64,000 bases of DNA from Bradysia coprophila (taxonomy: Eukaryota; Arthropoda; Insecta; Diptera; Sciaridae), in assembly GCF_014529535.1 (NCBI RefSeq), contig NW_023504022.1:2786986-2850985 (forward strand), read 5' to 3'. This document shows, piece after piece, positions 44,500 through 55,680 of this stretch (the first letter of the stretch is position 1; the number at the start of each line of letters is the position of its first letter). The notes beneath the pieces are model-generated. The model saw nothing but the letters and a program-made list of their open reading frames with translations, was not told the DNA's origin and searched no databases. The position numbers and the translations under genes are program-made.

Positions 44500-44810
44500 C
44501 TTCTGAGACTGAGATGCGGGAAAACAGGAAAAGTAGGAAAATATGCAGTTGTACAAATCCGAGTTTCGATTTCGTCTCGTCAATACCTTTCGTGTGACAT
44601 ATCTCTCACCATTTCTGAATGGGATAGACTGGAAAAACTAGTGAATGTTTTTGCTCAAAAATCGTGTGCGATATGTCAAATAAAAGATATTGACGAGACG
44701 AAACAAAATTTTTAATTTTTAAGAAAATCGGTTTTGTACAACATTAGCTATACGCGAGAAAGAAAACTGCATATTTTCCTAATTTTCCTGTTTTCCCGCA
44801 CCTCTCACTG
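44500..44810. mobile_element. Foldback element
   Basis: GCGGGAAAACAGGAAAA and AGGAAAATATGCAGTT face AACTGCATATTTTCCT and CCTGTTTTCCCGC. Inner blocks GTTGTACAAA and CGTCTCGTCAATA are mirrored by TTTGTACAAC and ATTGACGAGACG. Arms of about 80 bp. Confidence 0.8.
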
Positions 44811-45547
44811 GCGATTCATCTAAATTTGGTAATTTTTCTAGTACGGTAACTAGAAAACTGAACTGTCTTCCTGAAAAGCGATAAAGGGACTCATTTCGGA
44901 ATTTTTAACTTTAAACAGTAAATTGGATTAGTTCTTCCTTCACGGAAGACAGAGCACACATGATTAGTGAGACCAAGACAGAAATAATGTAAAAGTTTCG
45001 CTGCACGATTTACCGATCTTGTAATGCGACCAGCATATAGCTGATTCTGTTTGCCCCTCACAAATAAGCTGCCAGTGAGTCTATGCTATAATGTGTACCG
45101 ACACATTTTGCTTTATGACAATATTGAGTTACACGAATGTTACGTCGTTGATCGGTGTATAGATTTTATTATTGAATGAGCTAACCATATTGATTCATAA
45201 AATTGACGATTCGCATTCTCATTGTGTGTCTCTAAGACAGATATTGACTGATAAAGATATGAAGCGAGAAATCTGTTTTCGCACATTTTTCATTCTTTGA
45301 AATTATTTTTTACGATTTTGTTACGGTCGTTTGGACAATGGAATTGCTATTGCCATAAAAAACTATTGCAAACATATTGTAAAAAGCACAACGTCTGTCA
45401 GTCAGTTTGTGGGTAAAGGATCATTCAAAAATTACGTAACGCCACCTTTTCAGTGCTGTCATCAAAATTTAAAATCTTAAATAACTCGAGAAGTACGCGG
45501 CCAGCGAAGGTTAAACTGTATGTTGTACTCCTCCCAATTTTTCCCAG
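44811..45547. other. Non-coding stretch
   Basis: No gene, tandem array or strong hairpin recognised. Confidence 0.4.
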
Positions 45548-45690
45548 TGGATAATGTAAGTGATTTTAAAGCGCGAATAGCTTTTCAGTAGAGAATGAAG
45601 TAAAAGAAATGAAGAGTTTCACAATAAAGGCTTTTGATACGAATAGGTGTTTCGTACGGGTCGGCGTTAGCTATGTTTTATGTTAAATTA
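45548..45690 (+). repeat. Dispersed 140-bp repeat, copy 2
   Basis: Second copy of 6,105-6,250, ending in GTTTCGTACGGGTCGGCGTT, same orientation. Confidence 0.8.
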
Positions 45691-45821
45691 CAGGTATGAT
45701 AAGAGGAGCCAAAGCCGGGAATATTGTTAGAGTTGATAAAAAATGTTGGTTATCTCTTACAGGAACTTCATTTCATCACTCCCAGCTCTAGAATTAGGAT
45801 TTCGAGTCATTTTTCGGGTGT

Positions 45822-45932
45822 TGAGGAATTTCGCGCCGTGTCATTCACAATAAACCACAAAGTGACATTTTCCTTATAAAAAATGTGTCATTTTTGCAAT
45901 TATTGTGAATGACGCGGCGCGAAATTCCTAGC
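45822..45932. mobile_element. Short foldback MITE
   Basis: AGGAATTTCGCGCCGTGTCA and TTCACAATAA face ATTGTGAA and TGACGCGGCGCGAAATTCCT. AAAGTGACATTTT and AAAATGTGTCATTTTT extend the stem. Confidence 0.85.
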
Positions 45933-46079
45933 AGCCATTTTTCGTTTCTTTTTATCCCATCTTTCCAGTTCTAGAACTGAAGAATTAGGCTAGTCTAACA
46001 GCCTCATCATGAACCGAAGCGATAGCGGAGGTTCGTGACGCTAGTCGACTCCCTAAGAAAAGAAAACAACCCACGGGAG

Positions 46080-46810
46080 ACTAAGGAACCTATATATAGG
46101 CGAACATTTTAACTTTTCCATACTGAACCAAATCAAAAAAAAATTATGTTCAAACGAAAGTGCTCGTCAATACGAGTTCAACGAGCTATAAATCATTAAA
46201 AACAGTGGTCTACATCCGGAGAAAACACCACTTGAAAACCACATGAAATGAAGCATCTTCACACATTTTCAGCACATTTTCCATATTCGAGTTAATAGAA
46301 ATGTTTCATGTGGGTTTGATATACGTATCGAACCACTACATCTGTTTGCGAAAACTGCGCTCGCACTTTTGCTAAAACTTATATTAATTCCATCTTAACG
46401 TTTTTTCATCGGCAAATCAATTATTGAAGTTTTTTACTTAATTTCTGTAAATTTAATTAAAACATTTTCATGCAAAAAACCAAAAAACACACTGAAAACA
46501 CACTTATATGAAAGGAAAGCCATTATTTCATTCATTTGACAAAAATATGACAGCTACATCTTTATTATAATGATTGTGTAGTAGATCAGTGTTGCCGTGC
46601 TTCATATAAAATGTGCGCGAAATTATGAATTTGAAAAATTTTTGGATCATTTTCGAATTTCAGGTTTCAGGTTTCAATGTGGAATTTGTTTTAGGGTTAG
46701 AATGTCCAACAAAATGGTGGAAAGCAGCCATCTTGGAAATTCTTTGAATTTTTTGTATTTATTGTATTTAGGCCTATATGGCACATACACAGCTGCAGTA
46801 AATTGATAAT
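46080..46810. other. Non-coding stretch
   Basis: Begins with GAGACTAAGGAACCTATATA and, at about 46,165, TACGAGTTCAACGAGCTAT. The same words occur near 55,010 and (inverted) 57,740, so part of this is a relative of the 54.8-57.9 kb element. No gene seen. Confidence 0.4.
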
Positions 46811-47485
46811 CATAGAGTTTCGTTGACGGATAACTTTTTCCGGCATTTCAAGAAAATTGCGGCCATCTTGTGAAATTTCGTATCTCTGAGATATTTTCGG
46901 CTATAGGTTTGTTCCAAGTAACTGTAAACACGAACTTTGACAAGCCGAAAAACGACAATTTCATCCAGAGCAACGTCGCTTACGTGATATTTCATACAAA
47001 TCGAGCAACGTCGCCTACGCGATTCTTTTTTCGATACTTCAAGAAAATGGCGGCGATTTTGAAATTTCGGATTTTAGAGATATTTCTTGCTGTACGGCAT
47101 GTAGAGAGTTGGGATAAAGTGTCGCTTGTACAGTTTCGTTGGTGGAAAACTTTTTTCGATATTTCCAGAAAATGACGGCCATTTTGAAATTTCGTATTTT
47201 TGAGATATTTCCTGCTGTACGGCATGTAGAGAGTTAGGATAAAGTGTCGCTTGTACAGTTTCGTAGGTGGAAAACTTTTTTTTTCGATATTTCAAGAAAA
47301 TGATGGCCATCTTGAAATTTCGTATTTTTGAGATATTTCCGGCTGTACGGCATGTAGAGAGTTGGGATAAAGTATCGTTTGTACAGTTTCGTTGACGGTA
47401 AACTTTTATCGACATTTCAAGAATACGGCGGTTATCTTGAAATTTCATATTTTTGAGATATTTTCGGCGATACTGCATGTTCAAC
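46811..47485. repeat. About 123-bp tandem array interrupted by an insertion
   Basis: Five units share TTTCGATATTTCAAGAAAAT, a TGGCGGCCATTTTGAAATTT block, TTTTTGAGATATTTC(C/G)GGC, and TACGGCATGTAGAGAGTTGG followed by GATAAAGTGTCGCTTGTACA. Unit starts are spaced about 123 bp. The first unit is split at about 46,904-47,022 by a copy of the GGTTTGTTCCAAGTAACTGT repeat found inverted at 37.6-37.7 kb. Confidence 0.85.
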
Positions 47486-47769
47486 TTAAGAAAACACAAT
47501 TTTAGATCATTTATCAGAGTTTTAATGTCCATCGATGCACCCAGTGCATTAAGTGATTTCCAGTGTTTGATAACTTGGCGCAAAATATCATAAGTGGAAA
47601 CAACTTAATTGACTGGGAACATCGATGACTGTTAAAATTCGAAAATGTCTCAAAATGTTCCGAACCAAAAAAGGCCCACTGTAATTGTACGGTATGTAGA
47701 CTTGGAATAAATTGTCACTTGTAGAGCTTGCTTAACTCTATGTGTTACCCAAAACTTCCAAAACAACTG

Positions 47770-48238
47770 ATATCCCACAAAAACCTCAAAGAGGAAAAGG
47801 TGACGCTAGTGTAGTTAAAATTAAACTTCCAAAACATTTGATATCGGTTTTGGTGACGCATTCTGCGCCTCAACGTAATCTATTTTCACCAAGAAAATTT
47901 TAACAAGAAAATATGTCAACGAGAAGTTTACCGATGAGATTTTACAACGAAAGCTTTACACAAAAAAATGCGTCACAAAGTGGCAGACGCTGAGGAAACC
48001 CCTCATACGACAATAATCATCTGCCACTTTGTGGCGCATTTTTTTGTGTAAAGCTTTCGTTGTAAAATCTCATCGGTAAACTTCTCGTCGACATATTTTC
48101 TTGTTAAAATTTTCTTGGTGAAAATTGATTACGTTGAGGCGCAGAATGCGTCACCAAAACCGATATCAAATGTTTTGGAAGTTTAATTTTTACTACACTA
48201 GCGTCACCTTTTCCTCTTTGAGGTTTTTGTGGGATTGT
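47770..48238. mobile_element. Near-perfect long foldback (about 220-bp arms)
   Basis: The left arm from TCCCACAAAAACCTCAAAGA is repeated inverted to the right end TCTTTGAGGTTTTTGTGGGA, with only scattered single-base differences. Landmarks: GGTGACGCTAGTGTAGT, ATTCTGCGCCTCAACGTAAT, TTTACCGATGAGATTTTACA, and near the centre ATGCGTCACAAAGTGGCAGA against TCTGCCACTTTGTGGCGCAT. Loop of about 30 bp. No coding frame. Confidence 0.9.
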
Positions 48239-48969
48239 ATTTTTAGTCTGAAAATTGATTCAGTGCTTTCAGTACCTTACGCTTGTGCATGACAAACAAG
48301 ACAGCCAAATTCTAAGGATTTGAAATCTCAGATAAAATAGTGATAATGAGGATGGTGTTGCCGCAACTCAGACAGTCAATGTAACTACATATCAGATGGT
48401 GGCTTCTGTTACATCTCAGAAGGTACCTACATCGTTGTACAGTGTACAGATGCCCAATGCCCTGCAATACAACTACCTGCTCATCTGCTTACTTTTCTTT
48501 TGTTCCTTCTATTTTGATTTCTTCCCCCTTCGAATATTACCGCATTGTGCCGCGACTAGTTCTGAATCTCAGAAATCACGCCGAGACTCACTCTTAAATT
48601 TAAAATCAAACGGAAGAGTATAAACACCGGTTGAATATCATCTGAACCTATATCAACCAGCGTCATCATCATTACAAAGCAATTTTGCTAATAATTGTTG
48701 ATTTTTTTTCCAACGAATTCGCGATGATGTTCGACGGTGGTTACGCATTGTATGTGTGAAAGTACCTACAGTCAGTTTTTGTTTATCTCTCAAACGATTC
48801 AGATATACGGTTTGTTTGCATCACCACCATCGTAGAGCTTTCTTTATACATTTGAATTGCGTTTATTACAATCGTAATATTGAAAGTAGTGTAGTGAAAC
48901 GAACCGAGCTGTTTGCTGTGCTGGATACGAATTCGAAATTTCTTTTGATCATTTGAAGACGTTGAAAAT
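48239..48969. other. Upstream region of the CRAL-TRIO gene
   Basis: No other gene supported. ACAGTCAGTTTTTG at about 48,769 resembles an arthropod initiator, about 200 bp before the start codon, giving a plausible but unproven transcription start. Confidence 0.35.
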
Positions 48970-50483
48970 ATGAGCGAGATACTGTTTGCTAAATATGACA
49001 AAGAATTGAAAGAGTTCCAGGAGTGGCTGAATTCCAAGCCTCATCTACCTGCAAATATCGGTAAGTTTGTGAATTTTGTTCTTGTCGTGAATTGTGTACT
49101 CTTTGACCAACGTTCGTTTCGAGGCTCGTTAACTAGGTGCTTCGCTCGATCACAGAATTTTGGTTAAGGGGTCTCCTCGCGCGATGTTACAATTTTGAGA
49201 CCGTACAATAAGTGAACTTTTACAGTTAGAGGCAGTGAAATTTCAGCATGAATTGGCTTCAGCTGTTTTTCAGACGATCCACACAAAAATCAAAAATGTT
49301 TAAACGTCTTTTACGATTTTACCAAGCTATAGATAGTGTGGAGGTAATGTCATATATAATCGCATCACATATGCGTTGGCATTGGGATTTACCACTATCA
49401 GACGCGTGCGGGTACCATCTTCAACCGGCTGAACAATTTTGATTGTATGTGTGGATCAGTTGAAAAGCAACTGAAGGAAATTCGTGCTGAAATTTCACTG
49501 CCCCTGTCTGTATGCATTCAATCAATCGATTCTCCAATCACTAGATAAACTCCTACTGTTGCGGTATCTCAACGTGAACGACTTCAATTTGGAGGAAGCA
49601 AAGAAATTGTTGCTGCTTAACCTGGACATGCGCAGAGACAATCCCAACATATTTGCGAATCGCGACGTATCGGACGATGCATTCCAACGAATCCACCACA
49701 CCTTGCAAATATTTCCAATGCCAAGAAATACATCGGAAAATTTCAAAATTTCAATATCTCGCTTGGTCGACACGAATCCAGACAATTACGTTTACCTAGA
49801 TTTAGTCAGAGCTGTTGTTTCAATGCTAGACACACGCTTCGTTACGCTTGACAGTAATGAGCTGATTAATGGTGAAATTGGAATCATTGATATGAGTGGT
49901 TTCGGCTGGAAGCATTTCATGAAAACTGCATCGAATATATCGATCATGAAGAAGTACATGCGATATGTGCATGAGGCGGTTCCGTTCAAAGTGGTTCAAA
50001 ATCACTTCGTTAATTGTTCGCCAACAATGGAACGGCTGATTTCGTTTATGAAACCGTTCATGAAGCAGGAAATTCTCGATTCGATTAAGTTTCACAGCAG
50101 CACGGAAACATTGTTCGAGTATATTCCGAAGGATCTGCTGCCCGATGAATTTGGTGGGACGGCCGGAAAGTGTGACGATCATCACAAGAATTGGTTGAAA
50201 GTTGTTGAGAGCAAACGGTACGGAATTTTCAGGAAATTGTAGTCAATTTAAGTCGAAAATGTTACGCATTTTGTACAATTTTCTTATGGGTATAGTAACC
50301 CAAAATATGTAAAAAATATTCTGGGAGCCCCCATGGTCATGGCCATAGGTCATGGGGTAATTTTTTCGATTAAAATTGGATTTTCATTGAAATTTCATTG
50401 AGACCGAATTGATTTTATTTTCTGTTTGTTGCAGTGACTACATCATGAACGATAATAACTGGATGGTCGTGGATGAACTCTGA
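48970..50483 (+). CDS. CRAL-TRIO / SEC14-type lipid-binding protein, 3 exons
   Basis: Exons 48,970-49,060, 49,545-50,217 and 50,435-50,483, GT-AG with matching phases (1 and 2); 270 residues. The N-terminal helix EILFAKYDKELKEFQEWL continues over the first join as PANI|DKLLLLRYLNVNDFNLEE, the usual CRAL-TRIO N-terminal layout (LLRFLR-like). The lipid-binding core follows: IGIIDMSGFGWKHFM (about 140-155), PFKVVQNHFVNCSPTMERLI (about 176-195), KPFMKQEILDSIKFHSS, and LLPDEFGG (about 228-236). The end is DYIMNDNNWMVVDEL, with the acidic tail common in insect members. Homologues (alpha-tocopherol transfer protein, CRALBP, clavesin) carry hydrophobic ligands in the cytosol; the ligand here is unknown. 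The length is slightly short of the usual 290-310. AATAAA lies at 50,523-50,528. A foldback fills most of intron 1, ending about 40 bp before the acceptor. Confidence 0.92.
49228..49505. mobile_element. Foldback MITE in intron 1 with nested MITE fragment
   Basis: Outer arms AGAGGCAGTGAAATTTCAGC and AAATTTCACTGCCCCT are inverted, as are CTTCAGCTGTTTTTCAGACG and GTTGAAAAGCAACTGAAG. Inside, GATAGTGTGGAGGTAATGTC followed by ATATATAATCGCATCA is the end of the TATAGTGAGGAGGTAATG family. Its right end lies about 40 bp before the acceptor of exon 2, so it crowds the branch point region. Confidence 0.75.
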
Positions 50484-50567
50484 TCGTGATCGATGGTCGT
50501 ATCCAAATATCAAATGTGATAAAATAAAATTGACAAAAATTTACGAGATTTTAATTTCAAAGTTAAG

Positions 50568-52244
50568 GAAAATGAGATTGTCCTGAAATTTCGACGACAT
50601 GAGTATCGGTGACTTCCTGAAGAAACGGTGACTTACTGAAAAAACAACGAGAAGAAATGGTGACTTCCTGAAGAAACGACGAGAAGAACCGGCCACTATA
50701 GTCTCCGTTTCTTCTCGTCGTTTCTTCAGGAAGTTATCGTTTCTTCAGGAAGTCACCATTTCTATAGGATGTCACCGTTTCTTTAGGAAGTCACCGTTTC
50801 TTCTCACCGTTTCATCAGAAAATCTGAAGAGTCGTCATTACATGTCACCATTTTTTCAGAAAGTCACCGTTTCTTCGAAACCGTCGACTTCCTGAAGAAA
50901 CGACGAGAAGAAACAACGACTTTCAGAAGCAACGCATCTCACCGTTCAATCTCTGATTGCAAGCAACTAAAACAAATAAAATAAAAAGCTTTGTATTTTA
51001 TTTTAAATGAATAAAATCTACGTACAGTGGCTTATTCTTGATTTGAGATGAAATTTCGATTTCAAGAAATTCTTCAGTTGACAATCTCAACTCAAGATTA
51101 CTAATTCAGCTGACATTGAGATCCCAAATCAAATCTAATTTTCGTCTTGTTGGTTCCTATGGAATTAATCCTTTTACGAAATGTAACGTAAAGGAGTTTA
51201 GTTCATCACTGCAGAATTCATCTTTTTACAAGATGAAAACCAATTTTCATTGCACATAAAAAGCGTTTTAACACGCCGAGCGATCCGGCCCATTGCCCCG
51301 GAGCGAAGCGGAGGGCCGCAATGCGAGCCGGGCGCCGGAACGGTGTCGGTAACTTAGGAGTTAATTTTTTTTCTCTCGCATCGTGTCATAATTAGTCTGT
51401 GTCATTTTTTATATATACACGCTCTGAATTTTGAAAACCGACACATTTTCTGTTTTGTGCTTTACTGCTTTTTTCTGAATTTCACATACATTTTTATATG
51501 GAGAAATCAAAAAACTCAAGTACAACACAGAAACATATCGCTCGGCGTCTTAAAACACTTTTATGTGACTAATTATGACACGATGCGAGAGAAAAAAAAT
51601 TAACTCCTAAGTTACCGACACCGTTCCGGCGCCCGGCTCGCATTGCGGCCCTCCGCTTCGCTCCGGGGCAATGGGCCGGATCGCTCGGCGTGTTAAAACG
51701 CTGGTTATGTACAATGAAAATTCGTAAAGGGATTACTTCCTTATGGTTGGTATTCAATACAGAAAGATTATTACAGCAAGACTATTCAACAACCAAAAAG
51801 TTACTGCCAAAAAGATACCGCCAAATCGCTTATTATCGACTTTCTGAATAGAGACGATAGAATTTGGTTTTTGGCCTTATGAAGAAACGTTGACTTCCCG
51901 AAGAAACGATGAGAAGAAATGGTGAGTTCCTGAAAAAACGATTAGAACCTTCCGTCGCCGTTTCTTCAGGAACTTGTTATTTCTTATGAATTCACCGTTT
52001 CTTCTCGTTGTTTCTTCAGGAAGTCATCGTTTTCACAGAAAGTCACCGCTTTTTACATAAAACGGCGACATCCTGAAGAAACTGTGACTTTCTGAAGAAA
52101 CGACGAGAAGAAACGGCGAGTTCCTGAAGAAACGGTGACTTCCTGAAGAAACAGCGACTTCCTGAAGAAACGGCGACTACTCGCCGTTTCTTCAGGAAGT
52201 CGCCGATACTCATGTCGTCGAAATTTCAGGACAATGAAAATGAG
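50568..52244. mobile_element. Composite foldback element with perfect 9-bp target duplication (FB/Mutator-like)
   Basis: The element spans 50,577-52,235, flanked by GAAAATGAG at 50,568-50,576 and 52,236-52,244. The 33-bp ends are perfect inverted repeats (ATTGTCCTGAAATTTCGACG then ACATGAGTATCGG). Arms of about 350 bp are built from degenerate GACTTCCTGAAGAAACGG/GACGAGAAGAAA units that switch orientation inside each arm. The 0.9-kb middle contains a second, GC-rich inverted repeat. Drosophila FB elements have long repeat-built inverted ends and 9-bp duplications and are related to Mutator; this matches in design. It has no transposase and starts 85 bp after the CRAL-TRIO stop. Confidence 0.9.
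51160..51740. repeat. GC-rich inverted repeat inside the foldback element
   Basis: Arms at about 51,241-51,396 and 51,568-51,722 are almost identical when inverted. They carry GCGTTTTAACACGCCGAGCG, a CCGGCCCATTGCCCCGGAGC block, GAAGCGGAGGGCCGC, GCCGGGCGCCGGAACGGTGT and TTAATTTTTTTTCTCTCGCA. Their GC content is far above that of the surroundings. Outer TTAATCCTTTTACG-like ends extend further on both sides, with about 65 bp extra on the left. It could be a separate element that jumped into the foldback, or its original core. Confidence 0.85.
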
Positions 52245-52916
52245 TTACTAGCATGCACTTCTGCACGACATGGTAAAGACACACGATACAGCAATAGCAC
52301 ACGACATAATAAAGACAAACGACATTGTAATGACACACGACATAGTAATGACACTACTACATTGTAGAGACAAACGACATGGTAAAGACAAAATATTTTT
52401 TTTGTTAAGTTGAGGTCATCGCCGTCTTCTTGATCAACTCTTAACCGGTTCTTTCAGAACCTTGGTAAATGGGAGTAACTGACCACACATGCGTGCTTTT
52501 TCACTCAAATAAATCTTTCGTGATTTGACATTATTGAAAACGAACAACGCGAGGTCCTTAAGCGAAATAGTTATGCATTCGTTTCGTAAATCGAAAATGA
52601 CCGAGTGCGCGAATAGTTGTATTAAAGAGTTCCGAAATCAATTTTTTCTCCAATTTTCTTGCATAAGGTGGTTAGTTGTTGCAAATAAAGAGATGCCTAT
52701 CAATTGGTTTGGGGAATAGATCTAAAATCAAAAAGATTTTACATTCAAAAAATTACCCAAAAATGTGGCTTGCGCTCGTTTCCACACAATTTTCCTCGCA
52801 ATTTTCACCTGGGCAAGATGATTTTTCCTTCATTCGCTTTCTGTAGATATTCTAATAGTCCGTTGCCAATTCGCAACGTTAGAAATATCGAATGTTCTAT
52901 ATATAGAGTATAGAGT
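52245..52916. other. Non-coding spacer
   Basis: A degenerate array ACGACAT(G/A)(G/A)TAA(A/T)GACA(C/A)A recurs about seven times at 52,265-52,392, with units of about 20 bp. Then GGTTCTTTCAGAACCTTGG, part of the repeat seen at 38-39.7 kb. No gene seen. Confidence 0.6.
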
Positions 52917-53202
52917 ATTGCCCAAAACCACTTACAGTGGAGGTGTGACGCAAGTCCTGTTATCCACTTACAAAAGAACTGATATCAGTGTAGGTGACGC
53001 TTACAGAGTCGACACGCAAAAAGATATGCGTCACAAATGGCAGCTGATGAGGAAAGTACGCGAAAGGCTTATCAACAAAAATCTTACCAGAAAAATTTTA
53101 GGAAGAAAATTATAATAAAAAAGTTTGCGTCACAAGTGGCACAAGTATAACAGGACTTGCGTCACACGTCCACTGTAAGTGGTTTTGGGCGATATCAGCT
53201 CT
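52917..53202. mobile_element. Foldback MITE (GCCCAAAACCACTTACAGTG)
   Basis: Ends GCCCAAAACCACTTACAGTG with GAGGTGTGACGCAAGTCCTG, mirrored by CAGGACTTGCGTCACACGTC and CACTGTAAGTGGTTTTGGGC. Internal GCGTCACAAATGGCAG and GCGTCACAAGTGGCA are the shared superfamily motif. Left arm resembles 55,681-55,882 and the reverse of 57,453-57,655. Confidence 0.85.
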
Positions 53203-53745
53203 TTTGTAAGTTGCGATTTTTTATAATTTGGTCGTAGATAATAGACAATCATATTGTGTAGTTTGAACGAAATATTCTTCTTACAAAACTGTATAACTTT
53301 CTCTTTGATCTGAGCCTTCCAGCTTTCATTTGACGAAAATCGAAAATTTTACGGAATTCAAAAATTTAACAAAAATCTAAAATTTGACGAAATTTGAAAA
53401 TTTGACGCACTTAAAACGCTCATAGCTCCCAAATAAGCGACATTTTAGGAAAACCATGAAACACGTGTCGACTGAAATCTGAAACTCTATAAATTTGTCT
53501 TTTAAACGAACTTTCTATCTTTTATATTTTCTGAGTTATGGGTCATATAGCTCAATAGCTTAACACGCTCATAGCTCCGAAATTATAAGCTTTTAAGAAA
53601 ATTCCTTCAAATTAGTTTCTTAGAATTACGTCCTTAACATATTTTGAAAATTTCAGCCAAATTCACCGGTAAATTCAAAAGTTTCGTTGTAACAAAATGA
53701 TAAAGTGACAAAGTAACAAAGGTTGGTAAAATTCATCAATTTCAA
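53203..53745. repeat. Left arm of a 540-bp long inverted repeat
   Basis: Reverse-complementary to 55,120-55,680 over nearly its whole length. Landmarks: ATAATAGACAATCATATTGT, ACGCTCATAGCTCC (twice), CACGTGTCGACTGAAATCTG, TCTTTTATATTTTCTGAGTT and TTCGTTGTAACAAAATGATA. The two arms enclose about 1.4 kb (53,746-55,119). Confidence 0.9.
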
Positions 53746-54828
53746 AATGTATGACGAGCCGTCAGAACAGTCGGAGCGTTTGCTGCGACTGAGCCACGTA
53801 CAAACCCGTACATCTATTGCGCACGTGACCCTACTTCGTCCGACGTCCTACTCTTACCGTAAGCCTATTGCGCCCGTAAACGTCGTAAAATTCTTATGCA
53901 ATGTGTACGTCTTAAAAATTGCGCATAGCGCAATTACGAAGCCCCGTACGACGTTCCTTTCAAAAGTAACACAAACTACACTTCCCACTGATCAGTGATT
54001 TTGGAATTATCATTTTCACCGATTTATATTGATTTTACAAAAATCCAAAATGGCGGCCGACGGCCATTTTGTTAGGAGGTGGAAAGTACAACGGCTGCTT
54101 TACATTCGTTAGTACCTTTCAAACAAAAAAAAATTCATGAAATTCGGTCAAAATTTACTCGAGATATTGACAAAATACTCCACGTTCACTGTACGGCCGA
54201 GTAGCCACATATAAGCTCACTCCAAGAGACCTAGCTCACGCTCCGGTAAACCGAATTTCATAAATTTTTTTTCCCTGATTGGTACGTTCAATACCTATCT
54301 AATAAATCAACATCCATCTAAATCCGTTCAAATTTGACTAACCTACAAGCAAAAACGGATTGCCGCCCTGTACCTAGTTCACACCAAGGGGTCTAACTCA
54401 CGAGTCGGTCATCCAATTTCCATAAACTTTTTTTTTGTGGATAGGTATTGTAAATACCTTTCATTTGATGTATCACTTACAAGTGTAGCCTTTAAATGGC
54501 CAGAGAAATCTTTGGAAAACGTTAAAGCACTTATGGGGCCCCAGCTCTGGAGGGGTCGACACAAAATCGCCCATCTTCGAACTTAGCCTCACTATTTCAA
54601 CTACCTTTCAGGGGAAAAAAAAATTTTTGAAATCGGATTTGATTTACTCAAGATATCGACGTGACAGACGGACAGACGGACAGACGGACAGACAAAATTT
54701 TTATTGCGGATTCGTTATCTATGAACATAGGCAAACACTTTGCCCTTACCGTCTGCTTCGAATTCCATCAATTACACACGGCATCGTAATCCTATAAGCC
54801 CATTTGTACTTCGTACGGGGCCAATAAT
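53746..54828 (-). mobile_element. GTACGAAGTAC-family element, copy 3 (reversed)
   Basis: Tail first on this strand: GAACAGTCGGAGCGTTTGCT, CCTATTGCGCCCGTAAACGT and GAAGCCCCGTACGACGTTCC. Then the body also seen at 5.0-5.76 kb, ending with GGGGCC-preceded TTTGTACTTCGTACGGGGCC. The tail frame 53,723-53,998 corresponds, with an in-frame gap, to the minus-strand frames in copies 2 and 4. Confidence 0.8.
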
Positions 54829-55119
54829 CCATTTCTTCATATCATGGCCCTACATTAGTGAAGGGCCGTGACGCAAGTCTGTTCACACTGAAAAATTTGT
54901 CAAAAAATTTTTAAGGAGGACTGAGGAACATATACACGAACTTTTTGACTTTTACCCCTTCACCACTACTACTCCTCACTTATTTTATTCGTAATCTAGG
55001 AGTCCATACGAGTTCAACGAGCTATCACACGCCGCATAATGTTTTGATTTGGCCGAGATATTAATTTTCAAAACTTGGACTTTTGTATGAAAAAATGTTT
55101 TTAAATGCGTTTTGAAATT

Positions 55120-55680
55120 GATGAATTTTACCAACCTTTGTCCCGTTGTCACTTTGTTACTTTGTTACAACGAAACTTTTTAATTTACCGGTGGATTTGG
55201 CTGAAATTTTCAGGGTATGTTAAAGACGTAATTCTAAGAAACTAATTTGAAGGAATTTTCTTAAAAGCTTATAATTTCGGAGCTATGAGCGTTTTGAGCC
55301 ATTGAGCTATATGACCCATAACTCAGAAAATATAAAAGATAGAAAGTTCGTTTAAAAGACAAATTTATAGAGTTTCAGATTTCAGTCGACACGTGTTTCA
55401 TGGTTTTCCTAAAATGTCGCTTATTTAGGAGCTATGAGCGTTTTAAGTGCCCCAAATTTTCGATTTTGGTCAAATTTTAGATTTTAGACTTTTCGATTTT
55501 CATCAAATTTTTGAATTCCGTAAAATTTTCGATTTTTGTCAAATGAAAGCAGGAAGGTTCAGATCAAAGAAAAAGTTATACAGTTTTGTAAGAAGAATAT
55601 TTTCGTTCAAACTGCACAGTATAATTGTCTATTATCTGCGACCAAATTCTAAAAAATCTAAACTTACAAAAGAGCTGATA
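55120..55680. repeat. Right arm of the 540-bp long inverted repeat
   Basis: Inverted partner of 53,203-53,745, including CAGATTTCAGTCGACACGTG and GGAGCTATGAGCGTTTTAAG. It lies wholly inside the 54,838-57,907 element, whereas the left arm lies outside, so the two arms are probably parts of two oppositely oriented copies of one larger element. Confidence 0.9.

Noticed and set aside
47074-47583. 169-codon minus-strand frame
   Set aside because: It spans the 123-bp tandem array; being open reflects unit length divisible by three over most units, not a gene.
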